Assembly (NCBI GenBank): GCA_024349245.1
Contig: JALDNG010000492.1
Coordinates: forward strand, 1-64,000
Length of the DNA: 64,000 nucleotides
Direction of reading: 5' to 3'
From: Neodontobutis hainanensis
Lineage: Eukaryota; Chordata; Actinopteri; Gobiiformes; Odontobutidae
In this document: piece by piece, positions 31,496 to 43,600 of the stretch
How positions within the stretch are numbered: position 1 is the first letter of the stretch
Layout of the letters: each line of letters starts with the position of its first letter
The notes under the pieces: model-generated
Told to the model about the DNA's origin: nothing
Database searches by the model: none
What the model saw: the letters and a program-made list of their open reading frames with translations, nothing else
Made by a program: the position numbers and the translations under genes

Positions 31496-34400
31496 TGGTG
31501 GCCCGTAGAGACGGTGTGTGACTATGTGAAAGGGAGACAGCCATGGCTGATGGTGAGAGGAGAAACTTGATGTGGGGCATCCAGAGAACCCTGCTCACCC
31601 TATCACCGGATGAACTGTTCCAGACTGCCAAAGCCCTGGGGCCCATTACTGGAGGGGACCAGCCAGGTCTTACGTCAGGGGATGAGGAGAGTTGTTTCCA
31701 GTATCAGTGATGACATCATCAGTGATGTTATGTGCAGTAAAACTTTATTTGAGTCTGAAGACATGGGGATGTCATATTTGCTACAGCTCAAAGATGTTAT
31801 TAATGAGCTCATCCAAAGTCGTGATTTGTTAGTACCAATAGCCCCAGACACCCAGATCAATGACACTGTTCAAAGTCGGATTAATGATAACTTACAGTAA
31901 AATGAAACAGAAGACACAATGACTGATCCCCACTAAGTTGTGAGCGCAAACAGTACAGAAATCCAGGAGCTGCTTACTAGTTATGAGGAGCTAAGTTAAA
32001 GAATCTGACAGTACATGCCCACAGTCGCTGCTCAGCCTGTACTGCAGTCACTAGTAAAAATACAGCCTAAATCACAGTTTAGAGCACAAAACAACTCAAC
32101 TGAAAACCCCACACATGAAAAAGTTGTGTCACTCAGAGATCTCTCATACCTCCACCGTAGAGAGTTCAAAATCCAAGAGATCAGATATAAGCTATAACAA
32201 TGTTTGTTGTCAGATCGAAGAAGGGTTTAAAGATCAGTTGAGTGATGCTGAAATAGTCAGAACTGTCTTAAGAGTTATCAAACCTGGTAATTTCAAAGAC
32301 ATGCTGATGACTAAAGATGAACTGACAGTAGGAGAAATAAAAGACTTTTGCACTCCCACCTTCATGAACAGACCAACATAGATTTGTTCCAAGAACTAAT
32401 GTGCACTAAGCAAGGTGAGGGTGAGACCCCCCAGCAGTTCCTCTATCGAGTCATAGGCCTTAAGCAGAAGATCCTGCTTGCCTCAAAAAACATAGCCACA
32501 GATGTAAAGTACTCTGCTAGTACGGTCCAAGATGTGTTTCTCCATACTGTGTATCGGGGCTAGGACACAAACACAGTGACATTCAAAGAGAACTAAAACC
32601 ATTACTAGCTGACCCTTCAGTTACTGATGAAGCAATACTCAAACATCTCAAAAAAGTAATTAGTGATGAAAAGGCAGCGACGCCTAGGTCCAGTGACACG
32701 CCCCAGAGGTGCCCATGCACAAGGTTCACTGAAGTGAATGCTGCTCAGAGCCCTGTGACAAAAGACGACACTTGTGTGAAGAGAAATGATAAAAAGACGA
32801 ACCTAATACAACAACTGGTTTTAAAAAGTTGAAGAGTTAACAAGTATATCTGCAATCACAAAAAGCAGAGCAAATGAGCCAACACATGAAAAGCAAAGCA
32901 AGTGACGAGAACACAAAACAACGTGGCTGTGCATTGTATCTTGAACAAAATCGTCCTGATTGTCCTCACTGCTTTTACTGTGGAGAAGAGGGACATCGAG
33001 CAGTAGGCTGTTTAAGGAAGTCATCGTCAGGGAAACTGGAGCCGATCTCTGTCAAGAGACAAGTAACGCCCCAAACCGCAACAAGTAAAGACATACAACA
33101 AGGACAGCCAGCACCAAACACACATGTCAATACACTGGCTACGGACTTACCTGATGTTAAAAAATGAAAGACTTGCAAAGCTTATTGGGAATAAAGCACT
33201 CACGCATTGTAGTCTGAATGGTTTTGCAGTTAGTGCCTTACTAGACAGTGGAGCCCAAGTAAGCATCATTGTTAGAGAATGGAAAGACAAATACTTACCA
33301 GACACAGCAATTCAGTCACTCAGCGAAACTGTTGATGAGGAGGAGGATTTGAAACTCTATGCTTTAAATGGTGACAGACTGCCATTTGATGGCTGGGTGG
33401 CCATAACAGTCAATCACTGTACCATTCCTTGTTAGTAGTTTTGCTCTGGAGAGACCCATTCTTGGTTTCAATGTCCTAGAGGAAGTGATCCAAAAGCAAC
33501 CTGAGAGGTTTATTTCAACAATAACTAGTCTTCTCTGTAGTGCCATGTCCATCCCGACAGAGAAGGCAGAGCTTCTTGTGAACTTCATTCAGACTAACAA
33601 AGCTTTAGTTCAAAATGAAGTAAAAGTAAATGACACCACTATCCCAGCTGGACAAGTAGCCTGGATAAAGTGTAGTGTCTCACCTGGAATGAACTTGTCA
33701 GAGACTGTTTTTCTGTTTGAACCCGATGAAAATAACACGCAATTGACTGAACTGGACATTGGTGAGGGTTTTGTGGAGGTACATAATGCAAAGAGCCCCT
33801 ATGTTCTAATACCGGTGGGCAATAACACCAAACATACTGCGACATAACAAATTAAAACAGCCCTGGGTAGTATTTACAGTGTTGGTAAAGTAATAAATAT
33901 GAACGCACCTGAGGAGCCAGAGCCCACAGTGACTGTAAGCAGTGTTGCCCCCACTCCCGCCATCTCCATGGCTACCTTCCATTGATCTAAGTCATCTCAC
34001 TGATGAACAACAAGCAAAAGTTGACAAAATGCTCTGTGAAGAGTCAGAAGCCTTTGCCCGAGACAGCACAGACATCGGATGTATACCTACCCTGCAAATG
34101 TCAATCAACTGGAAGACAATATCCCAGTCCAGAGAGCCTACTCACCAATACCAAAGCCACTTTTCAAAGAGGTAAAAGACTACATACAAGAACTGTTGCT
34201 AAAAGGTCCCCGTATGCTGCTCCAGTTGTATGTGTCAGAAAAAAAAGATGGCAGTCTAAGACTGTGTATTGATTATAGGCTTCTTAATAAAAAGACTGTG
34301 CCTGATAGACATCCACTGCCCAGAATACAAGATTTGACAGACATGCAGGGGAAGGAAATGTCATAGGATATGGCTTAAGGACTTTGACACAAGTTGAACG

Positions 34401-34835
34401 CACCTATCACCTACATAGTGGGAAGTTAGAGTTCCTTGCCTTGAAATGGGCTGTGTGTGAAAAATTCCAGGGCTACCTGTATTATGCACCCCATTTCACA
34501 ATATACACAGACAACAACCCACTGACTTTTGTCATGAGTACAGCAAAACTCAATGCAGTTGGCCATAGATGGGTTGGAGAACTCTCAGATTTCAGATTTG
34601 ACATACAATACAGACCAGAAAAAACTAACGTTGATGCCGATACACTCTCACGTATTCCACTTGACATTAAAAAGTATGTTTCAGAATGTACAGAAACTTT
34701 TTAGATGAGGCGGTACAAGCAACATGGGACGGGAGCCATGTAGCCAGACAGAAAGGCGTAGCCTGCGTGGCCGCCCTTAAAACCACTGCTCCAGATTCAC
34801 ACCCGCCACCTCAAGCCAACCTGGGGAGAATCATT
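31496..34835 (+). mobile_element. Ty3/Gypsy retrotransposon remnant, unit 3
   Basis: Third copy, gag start 31543. Some local frames are better preserved than in units 1 and 2 (gag piece 32348-32563 with QQFLYRVIGLKQK; knuckle piece 32874-33167; RNase H tail reading EKTNVDADTLSRIPLDIKK). The protease is broken by a 32-base deletion near 33413, and 6 bases near 31844 (CCGTCC) are lost. The RT to RNase H junction near 34350 is shared with the other copies. Confidence 0.85.
33124..33847 (+). pseudogene. Gypsy aspartic protease region, unit 3, frameshifted
   Basis: It holds DSGAQVSII like the other copies, but about 32 bases are missing at 33413 between two copies of TCAATC. That puts the downstream block (IQKQPERFISTITS..., from 33485) in another frame. 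The direct repeats at the breakpoints suggest replication slippage or repeat-mediated deletion after the triplication. Confidence 0.75.
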
Positions 34836-34855
34836 CAGCTGATGTTGACACAATA

Positions 34856-36185
34856 ATGTCTGACCAACAAATCCAGGTATACGTTTATAGAAAGACATTG
34901 ATACAATTTAGTACATAAACTAAAATGTGCATAAACTGTTATTAATATAGGCACTGGAACAAGATCTTCAGTCTGGGTGCATTTAGTCAGGGAGAATGTA
35001 CATATTCAAAAACACAAATTGTGCAGACTTCCTTAGAATAAACTGCCCACCTGACAGTGTTTGAGGACACAAAGGTAAGCCTTCAGTTCATCACCACTAA
35101 TTTTCATTGTGCAAGACAAAATTGCATAAAACACACTTGAGTTTAACATAAAAGTCAAATGTATATTTTTCACTTTTAGACTGAACAGCTTTTAGGCAGG
35201 ATTCACAAGCTGGTTGGTAAAGACATGGATGCCCTAAAGAAAGAAGAGGATGTGGCAGAGGTTATTTTGCCAGAAGTAAGATAATTTCTGATGATTTTTA
35301 CAATTTGGTTGGGTTGTTGCACTTGTGTAGCAATATATTTTTTATTACAGGTCATAATTCAGTGGCTGAGAAATCATTTTGGCATATATCGCCATGAAGC
35401 AGAATGGATTCTAAAGCATACCACTCCTCCCAGTGACACATACTGGTAAGCCTGGGACTGTCGTCTGAGAGCAGGAGAAGGCCAAACAATTACTAACACT
35501 ACTACTAATAATTGTGCAATTATACCTACAGGCTGCATATTGACGAGATCAACATGTCAACAATCACCATAGAAGATGTAAATACTTATGTTCTGACTAT
35601 TAATGACAACCAATGCTCAAAAAGATCATTTTTGAATGTATTGCTGCAGCTTTCAAGCAATCTTCTACAGAAGATTTTTTCAGAAGTTGTTCTAATGGAT
35701 GGAGACAAAGCCATTGCAAACGTGGCAGCTACCTGTAAAAGGTTTAAATCAGTTGTGACACAGGAAACATTTCTCAAAGACATACTATAAATGGCTGAAC
35801 AGTAAGTAGACCCGTCTATTCCAATTGTAATATGAAAGATAGATTTAAAGACTTTTAAACAAACTAAATTAACACTTATGTACAAATGTATTTGAAGGTG
35901 TAATAGATCTTAAAAAAACTGGACCAGATTTCCAAAAGCAATTACAGCAGATGTATACAATTAGTACAAGTGCTTCCCAGAAGATACAAATGTTTCATTA
36001 TATATTTGTGAAGCTTTTTATTATTTTAAATCTCTGATTGTGAGTACTTAAAAAGAAGTCTGTGACAAAGATTTTTTCCAGGTTGTATTGGCAAAGGAAA
36101 GTGGGGAGAACTCCAGGGCATCTATAGCTCCCCACCACATCCTGGGTTTTGTGGGCCGCTTTGTGCCCCAAGTGGAGATGGAAGT

Positions 36186-36247
<62 letters not shown>

Positions 36248-36489
36248 ATGTCAAAATATATAATACAATAAATAAATCTTTACTCGGATTGAGTTGTATC
36301 TTGTATGTGGCTACATTCTACATCACATTATCTGAATCCATCACACCCTAATCGAAACAAACAATGCTGCTTTCAGAGAAAATTGGGTTTCCAAAAGTAG
36401 TCATGTGGAGGTTTCATTTGGTTCTTCAAGGTGAGGGCAGTCCAACAGTTTAGATAAAGCCATTGCTGTAGGTTTACATTAGGATGCAG
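34856..36489 (+). pseudogene. F-box-like gene, unit 3, broken at three places
   Basis: The exon skeleton is conserved (34856-34876, 34951-35074, 35180-35275, 35351-35445, 35532-35801, from 36082). Exon 2 lacks 5 bases (ATAAACTGCCC for ATAAACTATTCTGCCC), exon 5 lacks 2 bases (GACATACTAT), which gives an early stop after the F-box-like segment, and exon 6 is split by a 240-bp insertion at 36126-36365. Splice sites are intact. This copy cannot make the 241-aa product. Confidence 0.7.
36126..36365 (+). repeat. 240-bp insertion with (GT)n microsatellite, unit 3 only
   Basis: The exon sequence GGGCATCTAT|GCTGCTTTC of units 1 and 2 is interrupted in unit 3 by 240 bases. These start AGCTCCCCACCACATCCTGG, contain about 28 GT repeats (36185-36245), and end CGAAACAAACAAT. 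I see no clear target-site duplication or terminal repeats. Sequence left of the GT run could be coding-like or promoter-like, but nothing is recognisable. Confidence 0.8.
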
Positions 36490-36571
36490 TAATGATGGCA
36501 ATTTCAATATCTTACACTATACACTAATACTTAATAGTGACCAAACACTTGGCACAGGCCACAACAAACAA

Positions 36572-37591
36572 AGGGAGCTATTTTAGCCGGCCACTTTTAA
36601 AAGTGGCAGATCACTTTTAAAACACCTTTTTTTAAAAAAAAAAAAAACAGCTTTTGTTGTTTAGCTGCAAATTGTTGGAAATATGTTATGGTGTATTACT
36701 TTATATCAGTTAAATTATCAAAGTTTTTACAAACGAGGAGTTTATAATTATTTTTTAACAGTTTAAGATATTTAAATCTAAACCTAAGGCACTGGCCTTG
36801 TCAGAACGACCAATTCGTCAAGGGGTCTGTCTGCAGACTACAGCCCATACACCATTGATACATGGAGTAAATAAAGTCTTTGTCGCCCTCTTTTGGTGAA
36901 TATAGAGTAGTGTTTGAACCAAGTAGAGCACAATGTGTGTAATACTATGCCATTGAAAGATTTATATTATAAAACTGCATACTTATAAGAATAAAATATA
37001 AGAATAAAATATAAGAAGCCATTGTATTTAAACATTGTCTTTTAGAAAGTGACCTGACATCTGATTAAAATGGCATCCAAAAGGAGATGGCATTAAAAAG
37101 AGACTACAATAGAATCATGTTATTCACTTCTTTATTTCTCCTAAAACGTGAATAGCACATTGTATAAACACGTACAAATTAATATATTAACATGAAGGAC
37201 AAATAATTGGTGGTCATTTGCGTTCTAAGTCCAAAAATAACTCTGAGCTCGATTTACCGGTCTGGCTAAGTGGCTAGGCTAACAGTAATGTACCAAACAC
37301 ATAGTTTGTATAGATGAGCACATAATTAACGATGTTCACAAACATGTCTTACAGCTGTCAAAACGCCCTTTCTATTTCAATCATGTGTGTGCATTTTTAA
37401 TAATATAAATAGGCTATTTTTCTCTGACCTGTTGAGTAAAGTCGCATATACATTAGGATACGTGGCCAAAGGCAGCCGTTTTAACAAAAGTGGCCGGACG
37501 GTCGGACTGTTTTCGTAGAGGCTAGAACCATGGCCGTCTGTCATCATAAACCATCAAAAGTGGTCTGTCACTTTTAAAAGTGGAAAGCCCT
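36572..37591. mobile_element. MITE-like DNA element, unit 3
   Basis: Third copy, with a longer A-run (about 13 A near 36640), a duplicated AGAATAAAATATA near 36990 and scattered substitutions. The terminal palindromes are kept. Confidence 0.6.
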
Positions 37592-38977
37592 AAATGCGCC
37601 CTCTGGTGGTTGTGGCTGGTGAACTGGAAATACATCTGCCAGTTTAGGATCTCGGCGCTGCTGTAACAAGGTTAAGACAAAAGACGGAATAATAGAACAT
37701 AGTTTGTTTCAACACTTTACACTATGGCCATGTTATTATTAATTCATATATTAAATACTTGATATAAAGAACCAGTTGAAACACAGTGGCGCACGTGCTG
37801 ACGTAAGCACGTAGGCTACAGATGCTGGTTGCTAAGTTCATCTGTTCGACGAAAAAGCGTCATTGCAAATTTGCAAACTTGGCTGTGAGAAAATAACGCA
37901 CATTTTGAGTTTTATTCGACGATTTCTTGAAAAGAGACTTCAACTCCGGACTTTTTCTACTAAAACATCTGCTGAGCACCCACTGACCAGGACTACGAGA
38001 CCGCGTTTTGAGAAAAAGGTGAGACTTAATAATTTTACATTTTCACGTTATTTTCAATGGGCTTTATCATTACTACTACACGGCCCAACATAGCGACCAA
38101 TACTTTTAAGCAAAATCAGCATTTATCAGGATTACGGTATGTTTTATAGTAAATTTACTAGAAAATGTGTCACTTTTATCTGCTCAACGATTAGTTAGGC
38201 TATTTGATAGGACTACAATACAGAATTATCAATTTAAAAGCAACACTGGTGATGATGAGTAAAAATAGTTGATTTGTTTGGTAAATAATTGACATGTACA
38301 AGTAAAGACCACTGTGCTTAGGCCAAGAGGTTATGTTTAGACCTACACTGTTTGTATTTGAGCTTTTAATGTAATTGGGTATATTCATAAAGTCTTATAC
38401 ACTTAGTAGACATAGTTTCTGTTCTTTATTGAAATTAAAACAGTAACAAAATAATACATTGTTTAGGCTAGCCCATCTGTCCAGGCGTGGAAAGCAATAA
38501 TAAGTGAAAGTCAAACTTTAATTCCAAAGCATTTTTAAAACAAGCTTAGCTGTGTGCTTAAGTGCTGTACAAGTCATATAGACATGAAACAATAAAGTAA
38601 GAACTGAAACAGACTATAACCATCTGAAATACAAAAAGCACTTGAATATAACCTCTTTAAAGTAACACCATTTGTGTTCTACTGTAACTTTAGATTTGTT
38701 GCATTTCAATGTAAACCTTGTGACTATGAAAGAGATTGTGTCAATAATGTGTCTATTGCACCTTTTATCTGTTAAAACCTGTCAGAGTTTGTCACTATAA
38801 AGAATTCACATGATTGACTTAAACCAGTGACACTAGTTTAACACTTTGACAAAGACATAAAAAGAATATTTATGGAGCATTACACCAATATGTGTCGTAT
38901 TTGAGAATAATAATTGTGTAACTATGACATGCAGCAGTATTTTAACTGAATTTTAACTCTTTTCAGATCTTCACAAA

Positions 38978-40038
38978 ATGGCCCAGCGCGTCTCCTGGAC
39001 GATGAAGCCCGGGTGTCCTGATGTGCTCCTCCTGCGCAGGCTGCTCACACACTCCACACCCACTGTTGCATCTACACCTGCCTCCTCCACAAGGCCCTCT
39101 AACAGTGCTTTAATGTCTGTCTCTCCACAGGAGACACAGGGCTTCAGCTGGACCTGTGTCCTGGCTCCAAACCCCAACAGACCTGGCAGCCCACTCCTGA
39201 TCCTGCAGGATCCCTCCACCTGAGGCTAAGGTCTCTGACACCCTCTCCTCCTCTTCAAGCTCCTGCTCTTCCTCTGGTTCTGACTCTAGTTCCTCCTCTC
39301 GCTCCTCCTCCCCCTTCTACCCCTCTGTATCCCCCTCGCCCCACTCGACCCCTAAGTCTCATAATAGGATCCTCACCCTTAGCTGCAGCTCCTCCTCCCC
39401 TGCTCTTCTCCCTCCTGCTCCCCTCCTTGCTCCACTTTCTTTTATCTGCCTTCTGCTAAGAGTCCTAACTTGAGCTCTAACTCCTCGACCTGCAGCACTC
39501 CTCCCCTGCTCCTCCCCTCTCCGCCCTCACCCCTGCCGTCTCTCCTCCCCTGCTCCTCCCCTCTCCACCCTCACCCCTGCCGTCTCTCCTCCCCTGCTCC
39601 TCCCTCTCCACCCTCACCCCTGCCGTCTCTCCTCCCCTGCTCCTCCCTCTCCACCCTCACCCCTGCCGTCTCCCCTCCCCTGCTCCTCCCCTCTCCACCC
39701 TCACCCCTGCCGTCTCCCCTCCCCTGCTCCTCCCCTCTCCACCCTCACCCCTGCCGTCTCTCCCCTGCTCCTCCCCTCTCCACCCTCACCCCTGCCGTCT
39801 CTCCTCCCCTGCTCTTCCCCTCTCCACCCTCACCCCTGCCGTCTCTCCTCCTGCTAATGGCTCTGATTCTGACTCCAGCTCTGGATCTAGCTCCTCCCAC
39901 TCCTCCCCTCTCTCCCCTCACTCCTCTGGTCTCTCTAGTTCTTCTAAAAGGAGCCGTAAGCGTGGCTCCAGCTCCTTATCCTGCTCTCCTGCCTCTTCTC
40001 CTCCTCCTGCTAAGGTCTCTAAGCTGAGCTTTAACTAG
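38978..40038 (+). pseudogene. Ser/Pro-rich gene copy, unit 3
   Basis: ATG at 38978 after the acceptor at 38966. The frame ends at codon 81 because CTGCGCAGG has become CTGCAGG. The VNTR is expanded to eight copies, and an open stretch 39470-40027 covers it. The basic C-terminal tail with TAG at 40036-40038 is preserved in sequence. Confidence 0.4.
39496..39842 (+). repeat. 44-bp VNTR, 8 copies (unit 3)
   Basis: Same unit, eight copies, twice the number in units 1 and 2. Variants such as CTCCCCTCCCC in copies 5 and 6 suggest recent internal duplication of neighbouring copies. Confidence 0.9.
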
Positions 40039-40214
40039 CCTCCCCTCCTGCCCCTCCTCTCTCCCCTCTCTCTCCTCCTTCTGCTGATTTCTCTCTTTAA
40101 GATCTGATGTCCTCTTTCTTTCTTTTGAGGTTTGTGTCACTGAAAATCTGGGTTAAGTATAAATTTTTTTATCAAGTTTTGTTGCATTTTAAAATAAGTT
40201 GTGTTAGTGAGTGT

Positions 40215-40391
40215 TGTCTGGTGGTGGTTTTGTGGTGTTTTTTTTGGTGGTTTTGTGGTGGTTTTATGGTGTGGTGTCTGGTGGTGGTTTTGTGGTGTTT
40301 TTTTTGGTGGTTTTGTGGTGGTTTTATGGTGTGGTGTCTGGTGGTGGTTTTGTGGTGTTTTTTGGTGGTTTTGTGGTGGTTTTATGGTGTG
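40215..40391 (+). repeat. 60-bp G/T minisatellite, 3 copies (unit 3)
   Basis: Three copies, the last with a shortened T-run. Open frames over it (40201-40411) translate to Gly/Val/Trp-rich repeats and are an artefact of the repeat. Confidence 0.9.
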
Positions 40392-40914
40392 AAAAATCTG
40401 AAAAATATTGAATGTGTTAGTAGCTTGTTAAGTTTGATTTTGCTATTTTGTTAAAAAAAAAAAAAAGGACAAAAAAAAGTTTGTTTTTTGGTGGTGTTAA
40501 GTTACATGTCGTTTGTTTTGTGCAAAATGCAAAGGTAAGTATCTTGTTGAGATGGATGTTAAGTGTTTTACCCATGACAGGTGTAAAACATTTTAACACA
40601 TGTTAACCACACAATTTACTTAATTCTATGTATTTTAGACTTTAGTATCTTTGACTTTACTCAGATGATAATGAGAGCCTAAAACATGTTTCTTTTGAGA
40701 TATTTGCTCAATGTTTTAGTTTGGATTAACACTGTCTGGATATAGATATATTTATAAAAACACAAATATTAAAAAATAAAAGCAACACATTAAAAGGAAA
40801 TGCCGTTCCCAAATAAGTGAGCATGTAAAAGATGAGTGTTCATTACCTACGCTTGATTAACTCTTCTTCACAGATTCACATGCCATTTTTTTTCTCTTTT
40901 GATTTTTTACAAAG

Positions 40915-42315
40915 GTGACCGACAGTAAAGACACGGCAGTAAATATTGTCCAAGAGCTTGTGAATCGACGAGAGAAGAGTAAACGCAAAGAAAGGAAATA
41001 ACGTAAAGAATTGAAGCACATAGAGAACCATGAAAGAGAGGAAAGAAAGCTCAGAGAAAAGTGGAAGCAATGTTAGTATTAATCATGTTTATGAACACAC
41101 ATTTGAAGGAAGCAGGTCGGTCTAAGTCAAGTGTAATAAATGAATTTATCTCTTTTCTCTTCCAGTGAAGAAAGTGGTGTTCGATGGAGCGGAGGAGGGG
41201 CAGGACTCGCCAGATTCACACTAAAGGTAATTATTAAGACTCAGAGAATACACCAAGCAGCACAAGGTTTTATTCTTTAAACACAATAGAAGAGGACTGT
41301 CTCTGGTACAAGAGAGAGTTGTGGCAACATTTTTACTGCCTTCATGTCTCCATCTGATGCTGTCATGAAGAATGGTGCATTTCTTTATTTTACTCTCACC
41401 ATTTCTTCTAGAGATTAAAATGGAAGACATATTGTTGTCGTAAAGAAAATGGAATTAAGCAAAAAGTGTAAGGCACAGTAATAACGCCACATGAAGAAGA
41501 ATATAAGAGATGAAATGCAAAGTAAAGGGTATAAGAAAGAAGAAACAAAACAAAAACTGTTTTCTTATCATGTATTTAAATGTTTTAAATAATTATGTAA
41601 ACTCAAATGTTCAGATATATTCTCCTCAGACTAAACTCACTGGCCTCATTTGTTTTTATGCTTTTAGGAGATGATGCAGATGATATTAAAAGCTAAACAT
41701 CACAAGATTTATTTTAAATGTGTATCTATTTAATACATGTGACAGTCTGTTATAGCAGACATGTCTAGATAAATATGCACTGCATTTGTTTCATTACTGT
41801 CTCTGTTTTACAGGTGAAAATAGGAGCCATGCTGTAGATAAGGTGAAGAAAAGCCGGGAACAATAAAAGGAGAAACAATAAGTGAAGATGATGAGCAAAA
41901 AGAAATCAAACCAAAGATATGTACGTATTCATGTTGTTTATAATTCAAACCATTGTAAGTTATACAGTTGTTCGTTCATTCATTTTCTACCGCTTAGTCC
42001 CGTCAGGGGTCGCGGGTGTAATTTATATAGTTATTCATAATTTCTTCTTAAATCCAGAAAGACATCTGTGGTGAGATGACCTACACAACAAAACACTCTG
42101 AAGGCTACAGCATCATTGTGGAGACAAACCTGTCCTGGACTCTTCTCAAACAATGGATCACAGCCTCAGACTCCAAAAGAAGAACATGTTCTCTTCAGTG
42201 AGACGTGCTAAAGCAGGACAAGAGCATCAGGCCCCACAAAGGAAAAGAGACCGTCAATAACTTAAACTTTAATAACTCAATAAGCCGTTTTAACATGGAA
42301 AATAAATGAGTGGGT
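40915..42315 (+). other. Charged-exon set, unit 3
   Basis: Same candidates: exon A from 40915 (AAATAACGTAAAG in place of AAATAAAGGAAAG), exon B donor changed from GGTAAGTATT to GGTAATTATT, which weakens it, and last exon from 42058 with AATAAA at 42301. Confidence 0.3.
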
Positions 42316-43306
42316 AAAATAATTTGCTTGTTTATGGCTGTGTAATTATTAGTCAAACACTATGAGGAGAATATGGTTATCTTACATTGATAATGACTTT
42401 TGGCTGAGCATACTCCAGGAATCAGCACTGTTATCAGATTTGGCTTATCCACTCCAGCCTTTAAGTTATTTTACTGATTGAGTTTTATAAACATTAAATA
42501 CAAGACCTTTTTTTTCCCCTGTAAAAAATAACTTATCAAATCTAATGAGAACAATATGCTTTCATTTAGAAAATTATATGTAATGTTACAAAATGATGGA
42601 ACGTTTCTACAGTTTCATCGAGTCCTCCAACATATGGGACGTTGCTGCCAGGGACAGAGAGAGCTCTGAAGAGAGGGGATCGGCTGCATGTACATTGCCA
42701 GTTTTGCGATTTAAAGTCTTTCCCTTAAATATTCAGTCGATCAGTGCTGGCACTTAGGCAACCACTCCTGGAGCATGACTTCATGGAGCCACTGGGAGTT
42801 GGAAGGGGCTGTTGTTGACTTCCAATGTAGGAGGAGATGACGTCTGGCAATTAGGAGGTAAAAGCAAGAACCTCCATTTGTGCTGATGAATACTGTGTGT
42901 ATTCCTCAGGAAGGCCAAAGACGGCCACATGTGGAGAAACACAGGCTGTGACTGAGAGAACCTTAGACATTGTGTCAAAATAACTCCAAAAACTGCCAAA
43001 AATTTGGGAAAGTGCTTTCTTAACTGGAACCATGTCTTATAAGTGTTGATTACAACTGGGTTACAGGTAAGGCCAGAGGGACTGACTGTGACTGAATCAG
43101 TCAGTAAAGCAAGTAAAGAGGATGATGGACATGACTGTGCTTCCAATTGACAACAGACTTTGATAATGTAATTCTATTAATCCTGCCATTCCACAAAAAT
43201 GAAAAATGGTCTTGTCTATGGACTTAAAAAGCTTTTTCTAAAAAAAAAAAAATAGGTAGATATTGAAATAAAAACATATTTCGGTAGGATATTCATCCTA
43301 ATCACA

Positions 43307-43600
43307 TTAATTCACCCTATCAGAGAGAGGGAGAGCACTCCATCTCTGAAAATCAGCCTTTACCCCAGTGAGGAGGGTAGAAACATTTGCAGAGTAGAGG
43401 GACTTAAAAGTCCTGGCTACATTGAACCCCAAATACCGAAACCCAGAAGGGCTTAGTTTAAAAGATTGAGAGCGCTGTGTTGCTAGTTTATTGACAGGGA
43501 AGCAATCACTTTTTGATACGTTAATCCTGTACCCTGAGAACAGGCCAAATCTGCGAAAGAAAGACACAATAGCGGGACATGAATCTACTGTCAGATCCAC
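43307..43600 (-). pseudogene. L1-type LINE ORF2 fragment (late RT), minus
   Basis: The minus-strand frame reads FFRRFGLFSGYRINVSKSDC, then FRYLGFNVARTFKSLY and ADFQRWSALPLSDRVN. These are the post-catalytic RT blocks of an L1/Tx1-like ORF2 (SGYKIN, FRYLG, RW..LPLS). It is the downstream piece of an element whose upstream piece lies at 44671-45370; the RT core between them is missing and a gypsy fragment sits in the gap. Confidence 0.75.

Larger units (their letters stand above)
30749..43230 (+). repeat. Tandem duplication unit 3 (~12.5 kb)
   Basis: Third and longest copy, ending at GACTTAAAAA|GCTTTTTC near 43230. It is longer mainly because of a 240-bp insertion in the F-box gene (36126-36365), four extra 44-bp VNTR copies and one extra 60-bp minisatellite copy. 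Between about 35950 and 37800 it carries visibly more substitutions than units 1 and 2 show between themselves, so that part is the most diverged. Confidence 0.95.

Noticed and set aside
36088..36351. 87-codon open frame in unit 3
   Set aside because: Runs across the 240-bp insertion and its GT repeat (Cys/Val repeat), so it is not a natural protein.
40107..40454. Gly/Val/Trp-rich open frames
   Set aside because: Translations of the 60-bp G/T minisatellite; the same region in units 1 and 2 has no matching open frame.
43231..43310. A fourth array unit
   Set aside because: Unit sequence ends at GACTTAAAAA near 43230; what follows is a short A-run and L1 sequence, with no tRNA or gypsy part.
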